24,552 nucleotides of DNA, from contig CAXSCR010000065.1 in NCBI GenBank assembly GCA_964235605.1, forward strand, positions 1 to 24,552, written 5' to 3'. The notes below the pieces were generated by a model that did not search any database, was not told the DNA's origin, and saw nothing but the letters and a program-made list of their open reading frames with translations. Source of the stretch: DATCRE01 sp964235605 (lineage in GTDB: Bacteria; Bacteroidota; Bacteroidia; Cytophagales; Cyclobacteriaceae). The translations under genes and the position numbers were made by a program. How positions within the stretch are numbered: the stretch's first letter is position 1; every line of letters begins with the position of its first letter. Of this stretch, positions 15,076-22,815 are shown in pieces.

Positions 15076-15274
15076 CTAAGGCAGTTAGGAACGTTCATTT
15101 TATTCAAGATTGATGAATTACAACCCGACTTAATAATATGCTTATTCGCTTGATGTTCAGGGCTCATTTTGCAAATAATCGTAGGGATAAGATTGTATTC
15201 CATGGTTAGGGCGTTGAAGATGCGCGAAAGTCCGTTAGCATTTCAAACCAAACCTCAGGCGCACATAACAAAAC

Positions 15275-15315
15275 TAAGATTTTGCATGGGGCCAGAAGCA
15301 TCAAACAAAATCCTA
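15275..15315. other. Hairpin downstream of the hybrid kinase
   Basis: TAAGATTTTG (15275-15284) and CAAAATCCTA (15306-15315) are inverted with one mismatch around a 21-base loop. There is no following T-run, so it is not a standard intrinsic terminator. It sits seven bases from a second, longer hairpin. Confidence 0.4.
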
Positions 15316-15321
15316 GTATAT

Positions 15322-15370
15322 AACATTGTAATGATCGCGGCGCAATCAGCATCACGATCATTACAATGTT
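15322..15370. other. Perfect 16-bp inverted repeat
   Basis: AACATTGTAATGATCG (15322-15337) and its exact inverse (15355-15370) flank a 17-base spacer. No U-tract follows on either side, arguing against a simple terminator. No gene lies within 250 bp on the left or 1.4 kb on the right. It could be a structured RNA, a protein-binding inverted repeat, or the ends of a very small element. Confidence 0.6.
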
Positions 15371-15543
15371 CTCTCTGCAAGGACTGCGATTTTACTCTGT
15401 GCACATAATCTCATTCCGCGCGTGGCACTTATCTTCTCCGTGCATCTCCGCTGTCATTATGTGCAAGATTCTGGAAGCCTGTAAGGACCCTACAACTTTA
15501 TTCAATTTTTTTGCCCGGCTTTATGAGATGGTAAGAGTTTTAA
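15371..15543. other. Gene-free spacer before the repeat cluster
   Basis: Short overlapping open frames cross this piece, but none has a domain, signal peptide or credible ribosome binding site. A 10-bp inverted pair, TGCACATAAT (about 15400) and ATTATGTGCA (about 15455), is the only structure seen. Confidence 0.4.
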
Positions 15544-15607
15544 CTTGATTTTTGACTGAACATTTCTCTCCCTCGGTCTGTGTCTCACCATAGCCATTAA
15601 TCTAACA
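15544..15607 (+). repeat. Repeat family A, partial copy
   Basis: Contains gactgaacattt, ctcggtctgtgtctcaccat and agccattaatctaaca. It matches the distal part of the A copy that follows (15611-15731) and, in inverted orientation, 16011-16065. The head section with the cattaagtta motif is missing. Confidence 0.6.
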
Positions 15608-15610
15608 TAA

Positions 15611-15731
15611 TCCGTAAGGCAATGTCATTAAGTTAGCGTTCATAGAAGAAGCAGGTTAAGGTTTGTAAAAGTTCTATGCTTGCTGACTGAACATTCTCCC
15701 ACCTCGGTCCATGTCCATGTCTCACCATACC
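15611..15731 (+). repeat. Repeat family A, copy 1
   Basis: Ordered blocks: tccgtaaggcaatgtcatta, then gtttgtaaaagttctatgc, then gactgaacattctccc, then acctcgg and catgtctcaccata. The same blocks appear in reverse order and complement at 16011-16138. It abuts a family B copy on its right. Confidence 0.7.
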
Positions 15732-15746
15732 TGAACCTAAGATCAC

Positions 15747-15880
15747 AAAGTCCCGGAGGGATGGTATATTGGTAGCATGAATTTTCATAGCGACATAAGT
15801 CCTGTAGGGACGGTATATATCGTACCTACGGCACTTGTTTTCATTATAAATATATCTACCCATATATCATCCCTCCGGGA
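15747..15880 (+). repeat. Repeat family B, copy 1
   Basis: Begins agtcccggagggatggtata and ends catccctccggga, so the ends are themselves inverted repeats. A related core, tcctgtagggacggtatata, sits in the middle. An inverted copy lies at 16128-16272 and can be aligned over its full length. The tccc-gg/ta-gggac cores are typical of intergenic repeats in Bacteroidota genomes. Confidence 0.75.
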
Positions 15881-16010
15881 TTTTGCTGGGATACAGCTAT
15901 GATGATGGCACGGCACAAACCCTAGATACGGTTTTAAGATTTTAACCCCTCAAAACAGATACCAGACGTTTTTCACACCTTTAACTCAATGAGATTGCCT
16001 ACGGGGTTTT
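15881..16010. repeat. Centre of the repeat cluster with an inverted A head
   Basis: Mostly unassigned, but ttaactcaatgagattgcct plus acgggg (15981-16006) is the inverse of the family A head (ccgtaaggcaatgtcattaa), with a few substitutions. It directly precedes the inverted A copy, suggesting stacked insertions or recombination between copies. Confidence 0.5.
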
Positions 16011-16138
16011 GTTATGGTGATGGCTAGTGGAAGATATAGAACGAGGTGAGAATGTTCAGTCAAGAGTAAAGCATAAAACTTTTACAAACTTACTGCTTTC
16101 AAATAATCTCTTAACTTAATGACATTGCCCGTAAGGAT
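16011..16138 (-). repeat. Repeat family A, copy 2 (inverted)
   Basis: In reverse complement it reads cattaagttaagag, agtttgtaaaagttttatgc, cttgactgaacattctcacc and ccactagccatcaccataac, matching the two A copies at 15544-15731 in order. Its end overlaps the beginning of the inverted B copy, as ccgtaagg is shared. Confidence 0.7.
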
Positions 16139-16272
16139 GAAATATGGGTAGATAATATTTTTATAGCGAAAACAAGTGCCACAGGTATGATATTAATATA
16201 CCGTCACTACATGACTTATATCCTTATGAAATTTCATGCTACCAATATACCGTCGCTTCGGGACTTAGTCAT
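16128..16272 (-). repeat. Repeat family B, copy 2 (inverted)
   Basis: The reverse complement runs aagtcccgaagcgacggtat ... gtcatgtagtgacggtatat ... ggcacttgttttcgctataa ... catatttcatccttacggg. It parallels copy 1 block by block, with about 75-80% identity by eye. The two B copies could pair as a long imperfect stem if the region were transcribed. Confidence 0.75.
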
Positions 16273-16372
16273 CTCAAATTAACGACATTGCTCTGCACGA
16301 ATTAAAGTCCTGCCATTACACGCAGCAGCGCTTGCGCCGCATTTGATGGACATGGTGCAGGGCATAAGCTAA

Positions 16373-16401
16373 TAGCTGCCAGCGTGAGGCGCTCGCAGCT
16401 A
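16373..16401. other. 12-bp hairpin inside element C
   Basis: TAGCTGCCAGCG (16373-16384) pairs with CGCTCGCAGCTA (16390-16401) with a single C-C mismatch and a five-base loop. It is absent from the short copy of element C. Confidence 0.6.
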
Positions 16402-16414
16402 TTTAAGGTTACAA

Positions 16415-16450
16415 CAGGGAGCCACCACCGGGTGGGCTCCCTGGTTTTAA
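16415..16450. terminator. GC-rich terminator-like hairpin inside element C
   Basis: CAGGGAGCC (16415-16423) pairs exactly with GGCTCCCTG (16435-16443), extended inward by three pairs after a bulge, and is followed by GTTTTAATTT. It would act as an intrinsic terminator on the plus strand. The only upstream plus-strand gene is the kinase, more than 1.3 kb away, so it more likely belongs to the repeated element itself. Confidence 0.5.
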
Positions 16451-16749
16451 TTTCTCTCAGAGCGCCAACTGCAATTTTATAAATGATGATGAGTTGCTTG
16501 TTGCGCACGCAGGATACTATTGTAGAGTCATCTCTAATCAATTTCCATGCAGATTCAAAGACCATAAACAATAAAAAAACCTTGGTTGTGGTGTTAGCTT
16601 TTCTACAAAAATTGAGGAATACAAAATGAAATAGTTTGGTTAACCTCTCACACGCATGGCGGTTGACCGACTATACCAACGTTCATGTTTAGACTTACTT
16701 CTTACTTTTAACTTCTTTTTCACACGATCTTACATGTGTGCTTACTCTT

Positions 16750-16780
16750 AAAAAGTTATCTTACATGATTGTAACTTTTT
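16750..16780. promoter_or_regulatory. Inverted repeat upstream of the TonB-dependent receptor
   Basis: AAAAAGTTA (16750-16758) and TAACTTTTT (16772-16780) are perfect 9-bp inverted arms around 13 bases, ending 33 bp before the receptor start. The spacer begins with TCTTACATG; the 10-mer ATCTTACATG occurs at 16758-16767 and again 31 bp upstream at 16727-16736, about three helical turns away. This fits a regulator binding site. Confidence 0.4.
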
Positions 16781-16813
16781 TCCATCCTTTGAAAAAAAAT
16801 AAATTATTGCAAA

Positions 16814-18958
16814 ATGGAAAAAATAAAGATTACAGCAGCGGTATTTGTTTCTCTCCTCAGTTTTATTTCGTTTAGTGCCTTTGCACAAGTTTCGGATGAT
16901 ACCACCACAGTGAAGGATTTCAACCTTGAAGACTTGATGGATATTTCAGTAGAGACTGCTTCAAAAAGTAAAGAAAATGTAAAAGATGCCCCCGCCGTAA
17001 TGAGCGTGGTAACAAGTAGAGAAATTGAAGCCTATGGAGCCATTACTTTATTTGAAGTACTCGACCGGGTTACCGGAGTCTATATGTTCAGTAACTGGAA
17101 TACGCCGAAAAATCAGGTAATACTAAGGGGGCAATCCACTGAGGGAGGTACAAGAACAATACTATTCCTGATAGATGGAAGACCTGTACGTGAAAGTAGT
17201 ACAGTAGGTACAATACATTCAGTAATAAGCGCATTCCCGTTATCAAGAATAGAAAGAATAGAAATTGTGAGAGGTCCTGGATCCGTACTTTATGGATCGA
17301 AAGCATTTACTGGGGTAATTAATATAATCACAAAGAAAGGTGCAGCACAAGAATTGAATGCTAAGGTAGGTTACGGAACATTTAACACTGCACAAGGTAC
17401 AATTAGCGGCGGTAAAAAGATAGGAAATGTTGAAGTAGCGGCGGGAGTAAACTTCTTAGATAGCAAGGGTTGGGACTTTACAGCTCGTGGACCAAATGAC
17501 TACATTAGAAATAAAGCTAATACCGCAGACTCACTCTACCTTGACCCAAAAACGATAAAAGAATTTGAGAAATCAATAGGAGTTGATGCCTCTATTAAAT
17601 ATAAAGGACTGAGATTTGCCACAAATATTTCAGACACAAAACAAGCTATTATGTCTTATAGTGGCCTTTGGAGAAATAGTTTCAATCCATTTGCTACTGG
17701 TCCTTTAGAGTATGAGCAACATGTTAAACGCATTGTTTCTGATTTAAATTATCAAAAAGAGTTTTCCTCCACATTTACATCAAGCGTCAGTGTTACGCAT
17801 AATCACTTTACAAGCCAGTCAGGCAGACCAGTTTTATTGAATGATAAGTATAACTATAAATCAGATGATGTAATTGCAGAGTTGACCAATTTTATTAAAC
17901 CTACTAAAGATCTTAATATCGTATTAGGAGGATATACTGAAACGCAGACAGGAGAAGGAAAAAGCTACAACTGGTCACAATTGCCCAATGGAGCATACGT
18001 TCCCTATAATATATTAGATACGAGTTTACCTTTAAATCCAAATCCTATAGCGCTCGTTCCGAAATATAACAAGACAAACTGGAGCGTATATTTACAGACA
18101 GATTATAAAATAGCAAGCTTCCTTAAAATTATTGCTGGTGCGCAGGCAAATAAGATTGCCAATCTTAAGCTTAATGTAGTGCCAAGGGTCGGTACGATAA
18201 TTACATTAACCAAGTCAGCAGGTATCAAATTACTTTATGGACAGGCTTTCCGGTCTCCAACTGCACAGGAGTTAGGGTTTAAAAATCATCCTGTTATATA
18301 TGGCAATCCCAACTTAACTCCTGAAAAAATTGGTACTTTTGAAGCGCAAATCTTCTATGCAAAACCTAACGGTGAAGTTTCTCTTACGTACTATAACAGC
18401 AACCATTATAACATCATTAGATCTACCTTACCTACTGATAGTGTAATAGTTGTCAATGGAATATCTATTGTGACGTTAATTAACGAGGGAACCCTTAAAT
18501 CTCAAGGTATTGAATTAGAAGGTAAAGCTTACCTTTCAAAGACACTTACTTTATTAGGATCTGCTACCTACCAAACTCAACAGGATCAATACGGCAATGA
18601 AGATGTTTTAGGTATGCCAAAATTAATGATGAAAGCAGGGGTAAACTATAATTCACCATTTGGCTTATCATTAGCACTATTTAATTCCTACTTTGGAAAA
18701 GGAGGAGATGTTTCCCTTCCTTACACTCGTAATATGAATCCGGAAGCAAAGCCTTACAATTTCATGACGGCTAATGTTTCTTATAATATTAATAAGCTTT
18801 TACAGCAAAGCAAAATATCTAGTTTAACAATTGGCGTGTTTGTACAAAACCTTTTGAATGAGAAGATCTATTATCCTGAGCCAATTCGCAGACTTGTTAA
18901 TAGTCTCCCGGGAAGACCTGGCAGATCTATAAACTTCCAGATAACTGCTAAATTTTAA
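16814..18958 (+). CDS. TonB-dependent outer-membrane receptor (BtuB/Cir type)
   Basis: A 714-residue outer-membrane active transporter that takes up a chelate, vitamin or oligosaccharide using TonB energy. Signal peptide 1-25 (SFSAFAQ), then an N-terminal segment DFNLEDLMDISVETASK resembling the lead-in of Cir/BtuB-like receptors. The plug domain (about 55-170) contains APAVMSVVTSREI, NQVILRGQ, ILFLIDGRPVRE and IERIEIVRGPGSVLYGSKAFTGVINI. The barrel ends in an aromatic residue (NFQITAKF), as outer-membrane insertion requires. There is no carboxypeptidase-regulatory-like N-terminal domain and no SusD partner, so it is not a SusC. It stands alone, with a terminator immediately after and an inverted repeat just upstream. 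The ligand cannot be read from sequence. Confidence 0.92.
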   Translation: MEKIKITAAVFVSLLSFISFSAFAQVSDDTTTVKDFNLEDLMDISVETASKSKENVKDAPAVMSVVTSREIEAYGAITLFEVLDRVTGVYMFSNWNTPKNQVILRGQSTEGGTRTILFLIDGRPVRESSTVGTIHSVISAFPLSRIERIEIVRGPGSVLYGSKAFTGVINIITKKGAAQELNAKVGYGTFNTAQGTISGGKKIGNVEVAAGVNFLDSKGWDFTARGPNDYIRNKANTADSLYLDPKTIKEFEKSIGVDASIKYKGLRFATNISDTKQAIMSYSGLWRNSFNPFATGPLEYEQHVKRIVSDLNYQKEFSSTFTSSVSVTHNHFTSQSGRPVLLNDKYNYKSDDVIAELTNFIKPTKDLNIVLGGYTETQTGEGKSYNWSQLPNGAYVPYNILDTSLPLNPNPIALVPKYNKTNWSVYLQTDYKIASFLKIIAGAQANKIANLKLNVVPRVGTIITLTKSAGIKLLYGQAFRSPTAQELGFKNHPVIYGNPNLTPEKIGTFEAQIFYAKPNGEVSLTYYNSNHYNIIRSTLPTDSVIVVNGISIVTLINEGTLKSQGIELEGKAYLSKTLTLLGSATYQTQQDQYGNEDVLGMPKLMMKAGVNYNSPFGLSLALFNSYFGKGGDVSLPYTRNMNPEAKPYNFMTANVSYNINKLLQQSKISSLTIGVFVQNLLNEKIYYPEPIRRLVNSLPGRPGRSINFQITAKF

Positions 18959-18976
18959 TAAGTAATAAGTAATAAA

Positions 18977-19002
18977 GGGCGGATAAATTCCGCCCATTTT
19001 TT
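18977..19002 (+). terminator. Rho-independent terminator after the TonB-dependent receptor
   Basis: GGGCGGA pairs with TCCGCCC across TAAAT, followed by six Ts. It starts 18 bp after the stop codon; the bases between are a short AATAAGT tandem. Confidence 0.92.
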
Positions 19003-19455
19003 GTTGCATAAGTGCCTAAGGCCTGTATACCACCTGCCTTTACTCGAAATAGTTTAAGTTTGTACCCAAACCGATAACCATACTTCGATATGGAAAATTT
19101 TTGTTCTTTAATGAGTTGCGTGGCCTCTTGCTCTCGAAGCAATTGTCATTGGATGCTTGTTAAGCTCCAGTTATGGAAGGTATAATGCCAACAAGCATGA
19201 TGAAATATTGGTCTTCACGAAAAGGAATGTGTCTTGTTATAATAGCTTGGGTTGGAACAAGGCAATCAAGATGATTTTTCCAACGTTCAAGTAAGAAAAT
19301 TCATCTTAAAAGTTATAATATCAACAACTAACACAAAGGCAAGCTAAATTAGATGGTACGGGTTGATCGTAGTTTATAAACAGCTCAATCACATTTCTTC
19401 CCCATCCCCTAATGCCCAGTTCCTAATATGCCAAGGCTAATAAACTCTGGTACTA
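19003..19455. other. Convergent intergenic stretch
   Basis: Lies between the receptor terminator and the 3' end of the minus-strand permease. No supportable gene. A 9-bp inverted pair, ATGCTTGTT (19153-19161) and AACAAGCAT (19190-19198), and a GTTGGAA/TTCCAAC pair near 19250-19283 are present, but neither has a T-run. No clear terminator for the permease was found. Confidence 0.5.
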
Positions 19456-20676
19456 TTAATCAAATCGTATCGCCTTAATTGGATTAATACTCATTATCAC
19501 CATAGTAGGCAGCAACAGAATTGTGGTGACTGTTAAAAATGTAAACAGATTTAGAATGACAATGATTTCCCAGCTCCAGCTGATGGGCACAACGCTCATG
19601 TAATAATCTTGCGCATTGAGTTTAATGAATTCAAATTTATATTGGAGATAACATAAGCCTAGGCCAAGTGCATTTCCAAAAACCAATCCCCTTACAATAA
19701 GGTGGATGCCACTGTAAATAAAGATTGAACGGATTAGGCCATTACGTGAACCCATTGCTTTTAACAAGCCAATCATTTGAGTACGCTCCATCACCAATAT
19801 CAACACAATAGAAATCATATTAACACATACCACAGTAAGTATAATACCCAATAGAATATTAACTTGCCTACTTAGTAAATTAAGCCATTCAAATACTTGA
19901 ATGTATCTATCACTTACGCGTTCAATATGCAAGTCGTAATCCATTGTACCGGCAATTGCCTCGCCCACTTCATCAATGTGAGCAGGATCGCTTACAAAGA
20001 TCTCTAGACCACCTGCTAGACTATCATTCCAGTCATTAAGTCTTCGTATCATCCGGATGTCGGTTATAATTACCTTGCTATCGAAATATTCTGAAAGATT
20101 GGTTTCATAAATACCAACTACTTTTAATTTTCTAAGTCGTGGAGGATTTTGAAAAAAGTGTGTGACGATACGCTCACCTACATGTGCTTTAAGTTTATTG
20201 GCAATGTGCTTACTAAGAACAACTTCATTAACGTAGCCAGAGTCTGAAATATTAATAAATCTGCCTTCAATGATATTTGCTTTAAATGCTTTTTGATCGA
20301 AACTTTTTCCAACACCTTTAACGACAACACCTAAAACCTCATCTTCCGTTTTTATAAGTCCAGCTTTATGAACATACTCCTGCACGTGAGCTACAAGTGG
20401 ATAAGCTTGTTTATTGGTATACACGTCAATATGGTAATTAACGGGTATTTCTTCAGGCGAATTGTTCATGGTGAACTTCGTCACAATCAAATGCCCACTA
20501 AACCCAAAGATTTTATTTTTGACAGTTTCTTGAAAACCCTTCATTATTAGGAATGCCACCATTATAGCCGCTAGTCCAATACCTATACTAACAACGGCGA
20601 TGTTATGAATTGTAGTTGAAAAGCCATTTCGCTGATCACGGCTTATTCTTTTTGATATAAAGTATGAGAGGTTCAA
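19456..20676 (-). CDS. FtsX/LolE-like ABC transporter permease
   Basis: A 406-residue inner-membrane permease of the MacB/LolC/FtsX superfamily, whose members use a separate ATPase to move lipoproteins or other envelope substrates. Topology is the family's usual 1 + 3 helices: TM1 at about 26-48 (IAVVSIGIGLAAIMVAFLI); a periplasmic MacB-PCD-like domain (about 50-270); then helices at about 275-300 (NILLGIILTVVCVNMISIVL), 315-340 and 365-395. The C-terminus NPIKAIRFD is the usual FtsX-family ending. The N-terminal NLSYFISKRI resembles Bacteroidota LolC/E-like proteins. The start is TTG at 20676; a TGA lies seven codons upstream with no ATG between, so TTG is the best choice. No ATPase gene is adjacent, so it must use one encoded elsewhere. 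Divergent from the NamZ gene, 105 bp apart. Confidence 0.88.
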   Translation of the reverse strand: MNLSYFISKRISRDQRNGFSTTIHNIAVVSIGIGLAAIMVAFLIMKGFQETVKNKIFGFSGHLIVTKFTMNNSPEEIPVNYHIDVYTNKQAYPLVAHVQEYVHKAGLIKTEDEVLGVVVKGVGKSFDQKAFKANIIEGRFINISDSGYVNEVVLSKHIANKLKAHVGERIVTHFFQNPPRLRKLKVVGIYETNLSEYFDSKVIITDIRMIRRLNDWNDSLAGGLEIFVSDPAHIDEVGEAIAGTMDYDLHIERVSDRYIQVFEWLNLLSRQVNILLGIILTVVCVNMISIVLILVMERTQMIGLLKAMGSRNGLIRSIFIYSGIHLIVRGLVFGNALGLGLCYLQYKFEFIKLNAQDYYMSVVPISWSWEIIVILNLFTFLTVTTILLLPTMVIMSINPIKAIRFD

Positions 20677-20781
20677 ATTATGATTAACTTTTCAATGTTT
20701 TAATGCAAATTAGAATAACATTAGTCCACAGTCAAATAATTATACAGATAGGTGATAAAACCACTTAATGAGGAAGACAAA

Positions 20782-21990
20782 ATGAAGTCCATAAAAAAAA
20801 TAATACCCATCTTAATACTTGCTGTTTGTTTTTTCACATGTAGTGGTAATGTACTAACACAAACTGCATCTAAGCCGAAGACAGAAGCGAAAGATGAAAG
20901 CAAGCCTATTATATTAGGAGCACAGCAACTTGATTTACTCCTTCCTAAGTTGAAAAATAGGAAAGTTGGTTTAGTCGTAAACCACACTTCGTTAGTAGGT
21001 AAAATACACTTAGCCGATACACTAAAAAGTTCAGGGGTAATAATAATGAAAATATTTGCTCCTGAGCATGGTTTTCGTGGTGATGCTGCTGATGGTGAAC
21101 ATGTAAATGATAGTACAGACAAAAAAACAGGTATACTACTTGTATCGTTATATGGAAAAAATAGAAAGCCTACAGTTAAACAAGTAGCAGATCTCGATAT
21201 AATCATATTTGATATTCAGGATGTAGGAGCTCGTTTCTATACCTATATTAGCACACTACATTATGTAATGGAGGCATGTGCGGAAAATAAAAAAAAACTT
21301 TTGATTCTTGACAGGCCTAACCCAAATGGCGGCTATGTAGATGGCCCCGTACTTGATCCAGCTTTTAAATCATTTGTCGGCATGCATCCCATTCCCATAG
21401 TACATGGGTTAACGGTAGGCGAACTCGCGCAAATGATAAATGGTGAAGGGTGGCTTGAAGGTGGTAAAAAATGCGACCTTGAAATTATTACACTAAAGAA
21501 TTGGAAACACAATATAAAATATTCACTTCCTGTTAAGCCCTCGCCTAATCTTCCAAACGATCAGGCCATTAAACTTTATCCCTCTATTTGTTTATTTGAA
21601 GGCACTGCTATTAGTGTAGGGCGTGGTACTCAAATACCATTTCTTATATTAGGCAATCCGCTATTAAAAGACATGCCATTTCAATTTACACCAGTTAGCA
21701 TTAAAGGCATGTCCACCAATCCGCCACATGAGAACAAGCTATGTTATGGTATCGATTTACGAACCGTTGAAGTACCCGAAAAGTTTGACTTGAAGTACTT
21801 GCTTGATTTCTATAAGATCTATCCTGACAAAGAAAGGTTCTTCATCGAGTCTTTTAACAGACTTGCGGGTAATGACATATTAAAAAAACAAATCAACGAG
21901 GGGCTCACGGAAGAAGCGATAAGAGCGAGTTGGAAAACAAAACTTGACTCATATAAAGAAAGCAGAAAAAAGTATTTATTGTATGAGTAG
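20782..21990 (+). CDS. namZ: NamZ-type exo-beta-N-acetylmuramidase (DUF1343, GH171)
   Basis: A 402-residue envelope hydrolase. The family removes terminal N-acetylmuramic acid from peptidoglycan fragments during cell-wall recycling. Family blocks are all present: VGLVVNHTSLV, APEHGFRGDAADGEHV, FDIQDVGARFYTYISTL, LDRPNPNGGYVDGPVLD, IPIVHGLTVGELAQM, PSPNLPN, and YPSICLFEGTAISVGRGTQIPF. Length is normal for the family. I chose ATG 20782, preceded by aggaagac, because it opens directly into a hydrophobic leader (KKIIPILILAVCFFTCSG). A GTG ten codons earlier is in frame. The leader Cys residues make a lipoprotein possible, but the lipobox is poor (LAVC or FFTC). Functional assignment follows characterised NamZ proteins; the sequence itself shows only family membership. 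Confidence 0.88.
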   Translation: MKSIKKIIPILILAVCFFTCSGNVLTQTASKPKTEAKDESKPIILGAQQLDLLLPKLKNRKVGLVVNHTSLVGKIHLADTLKSSGVIIMKIFAPEHGFRGDAADGEHVNDSTDKKTGILLVSLYGKNRKPTVKQVADLDIIIFDIQDVGARFYTYISTLHYVMEACAENKKKLLILDRPNPNGGYVDGPVLDPAFKSFVGMHPIPIVHGLTVGELAQMINGEGWLEGGKKCDLEIITLKNWKHNIKYSLPVKPSPNLPNDQAIKLYPSICLFEGTAISVGRGTQIPFLILGNPLLKDMPFQFTPVSIKGMSTNPPHENKLCYGIDLRTVEVPEKFDLKYLLDFYKIYPDKERFFIESFNRLAGNDILKKQINEGLTEEAIRASWKTKLDSYKESRKKYLLYE

Positions 21991-22017
21991 AATTTAAAAT
22001 TTTGTAAAGTTGAAGTT

Positions 22018-22157
22018 TGAAATTAGAAAATTGAAATTGGAAAGTTGAAATTAGAAAATTGAATGTAGACACTTGAAATTAGAACCCTGAAATTAGAAAA
22101 TTGAAAATTGAAAATTGAAAGTTGAAAGTTGAAAGTTGAAAGTTGAAATTGAAAGTT
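22018..22157 (+). repeat. Heptanucleotide tandem repeat (GAAARTT)
   Basis: Seven perfect consecutive heptads (three GAAAATT, then four GAAAGTT) run from 22096 to 22144, followed by a 6-base unit and another heptad. Before them, 22018-22095 has imperfect versions of the same unit, often paired as ttgaaattagaaaa. The array fills most of the 186 bp between the NamZ stop and the endonuclease III start, and ends about 20 bp before that ATG. The minus-strand open frame here merely reads the repeat. Confidence 0.85.
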
Positions 22158-22176
22158 GGGTGAAATTTGAAACTGA

Positions 22177-22815
22177 ATGACCAAGAAAGAAAAGGTAAAC
22201 GATATTCTAAACATACTGCATAAACTCTATCCTAATCCTGAAATTCCCCTAGATCATAAAGACGCTTATACATTATTAGTTTCTGTGTTACTTTCAGCAC
22301 AATGTACAGACGTAATGGTTAATAAAGTTACGCCACGTCTTTTCAAGCTTGCTGATAATCCGTATGACATGCTGAAGCTCAGCGTCGATGAAATTCGGGA
22401 AATCATAAGACCGTGCGGCTTATCACCCATGAAGTCAAAAGGAATTGCAGGGCTTTCAAAAATATTAGTGGAAAAATATGATGGACGAGTTCCTGGAAGC
22501 TTTGAAGAACTTGAAGAATTGCCCGCGGTTGGTCATAAAACAGCCTCTGTTGTGATGACACAATGGTTTGGATTACCCGCATTCCCTATCGATACACATA
22601 TTCATCGCCTCGCATTTCGGTGGGGCCTATCCAATGGACGCAGCGTAGCGCAAACTGAAAAAGATCTAAAACGATTGATTCCACAAGAAAAATGGAATAA
22701 AGCACATCTTCAAATTATATATTATGGCAGGCAATACTGCCCAGCACGGGGCCATCAATGGAAATTATGTCCTATCTGTTCAAAATACTTGATCAAAAGT
22801 CTAAAGATCGATTAG
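22177..22815 (+). CDS. nth: Endonuclease III (DNA glycosylase/AP lyase), degenerate Fe-S loop
   Basis: A 212-residue base-excision-repair enzyme that removes oxidised pyrimidines and nicks AP sites. The helix-hairpin-helix ELPAVGHKTASVV supplies catalytic Lys K121, and FPIDTHIHRLAFRWG supplies catalytic Asp D139. LLSAQCTD is the conserved N-terminal helix. The C-terminus, where most homologues carry C-x6-C-x2-C-x5-C for a [4Fe-4S] cluster, reads YCPARGHQWKLCPICSKYL: C188, C198 and C201 are present but spaced C-x9-C-x2-C, and the fourth Cys is missing. The cluster is probably absent or altered; the catalytic core is intact. The ribosome binding region lies in the end of the heptad repeat. Overall length matches the family. 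Confidence 0.93.
   Translation: MTKKEKVNDILNILHKLYPNPEIPLDHKDAYTLLVSVLLSAQCTDVMVNKVTPRLFKLADNPYDMLKLSVDEIREIIRPCGLSPMKSKGIAGLSKILVEKYDGRVPGSFEELEELPAVGHKTASVVMTQWFGLPAFPIDTHIHRLAFRWGLSNGRSVAQTEKDLKRLIPQEKWNKAHLQIIYYGRQYCPARGHQWKLCPICSKYLIKSLKID

Larger units (their letters stand above)
16291..16556 (+). repeat. Intergenic element C, long form with two hairpins
   Basis: Shares both ends with 10465-10604 (left ctctgcacgaattaaa, right tctaatcaatttccat) but carries about 120 bp more in the middle. CTGCAC at 16293 can pair with GTGCAG at 16355. The extra centre includes two strong hairpins and is much more GC-rich than the surroundings. No credible protein is encoded. An unclassified mobile or RNA element is the best description. 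Confidence 0.5.

Noticed and set aside
15169..15548. Two overlapping short plus-strand frames after the hybrid kinase
   Set aside because: They run through hairpins and spacer DNA, have no domain or leader, and overlap each other in different frames.
15544..16272. CRISPR array
   Set aside because: Repeats are long, diverged and in both orientations, with no uniform spacers and no cas genes.
16302..16571. 89-codon minus-strand frame over element C
   Set aside because: It spans the repeated, hairpin-forming element; the other copy of the element does not keep this frame.
16814..18958. Calling the receptor a SusC and the region a PUL
   Set aside because: There is no N-terminal carboxypeptidase-regulatory-like domain, the length is too short for SusC, and no SusD gene is adjacent.
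22023..22214. 63-codon minus-strand frame across the heptad array
   Set aside because: A pure read-through of the tandem repeat (Phe/Asn/Gln/Leu/Ser periodicity), not a gene.
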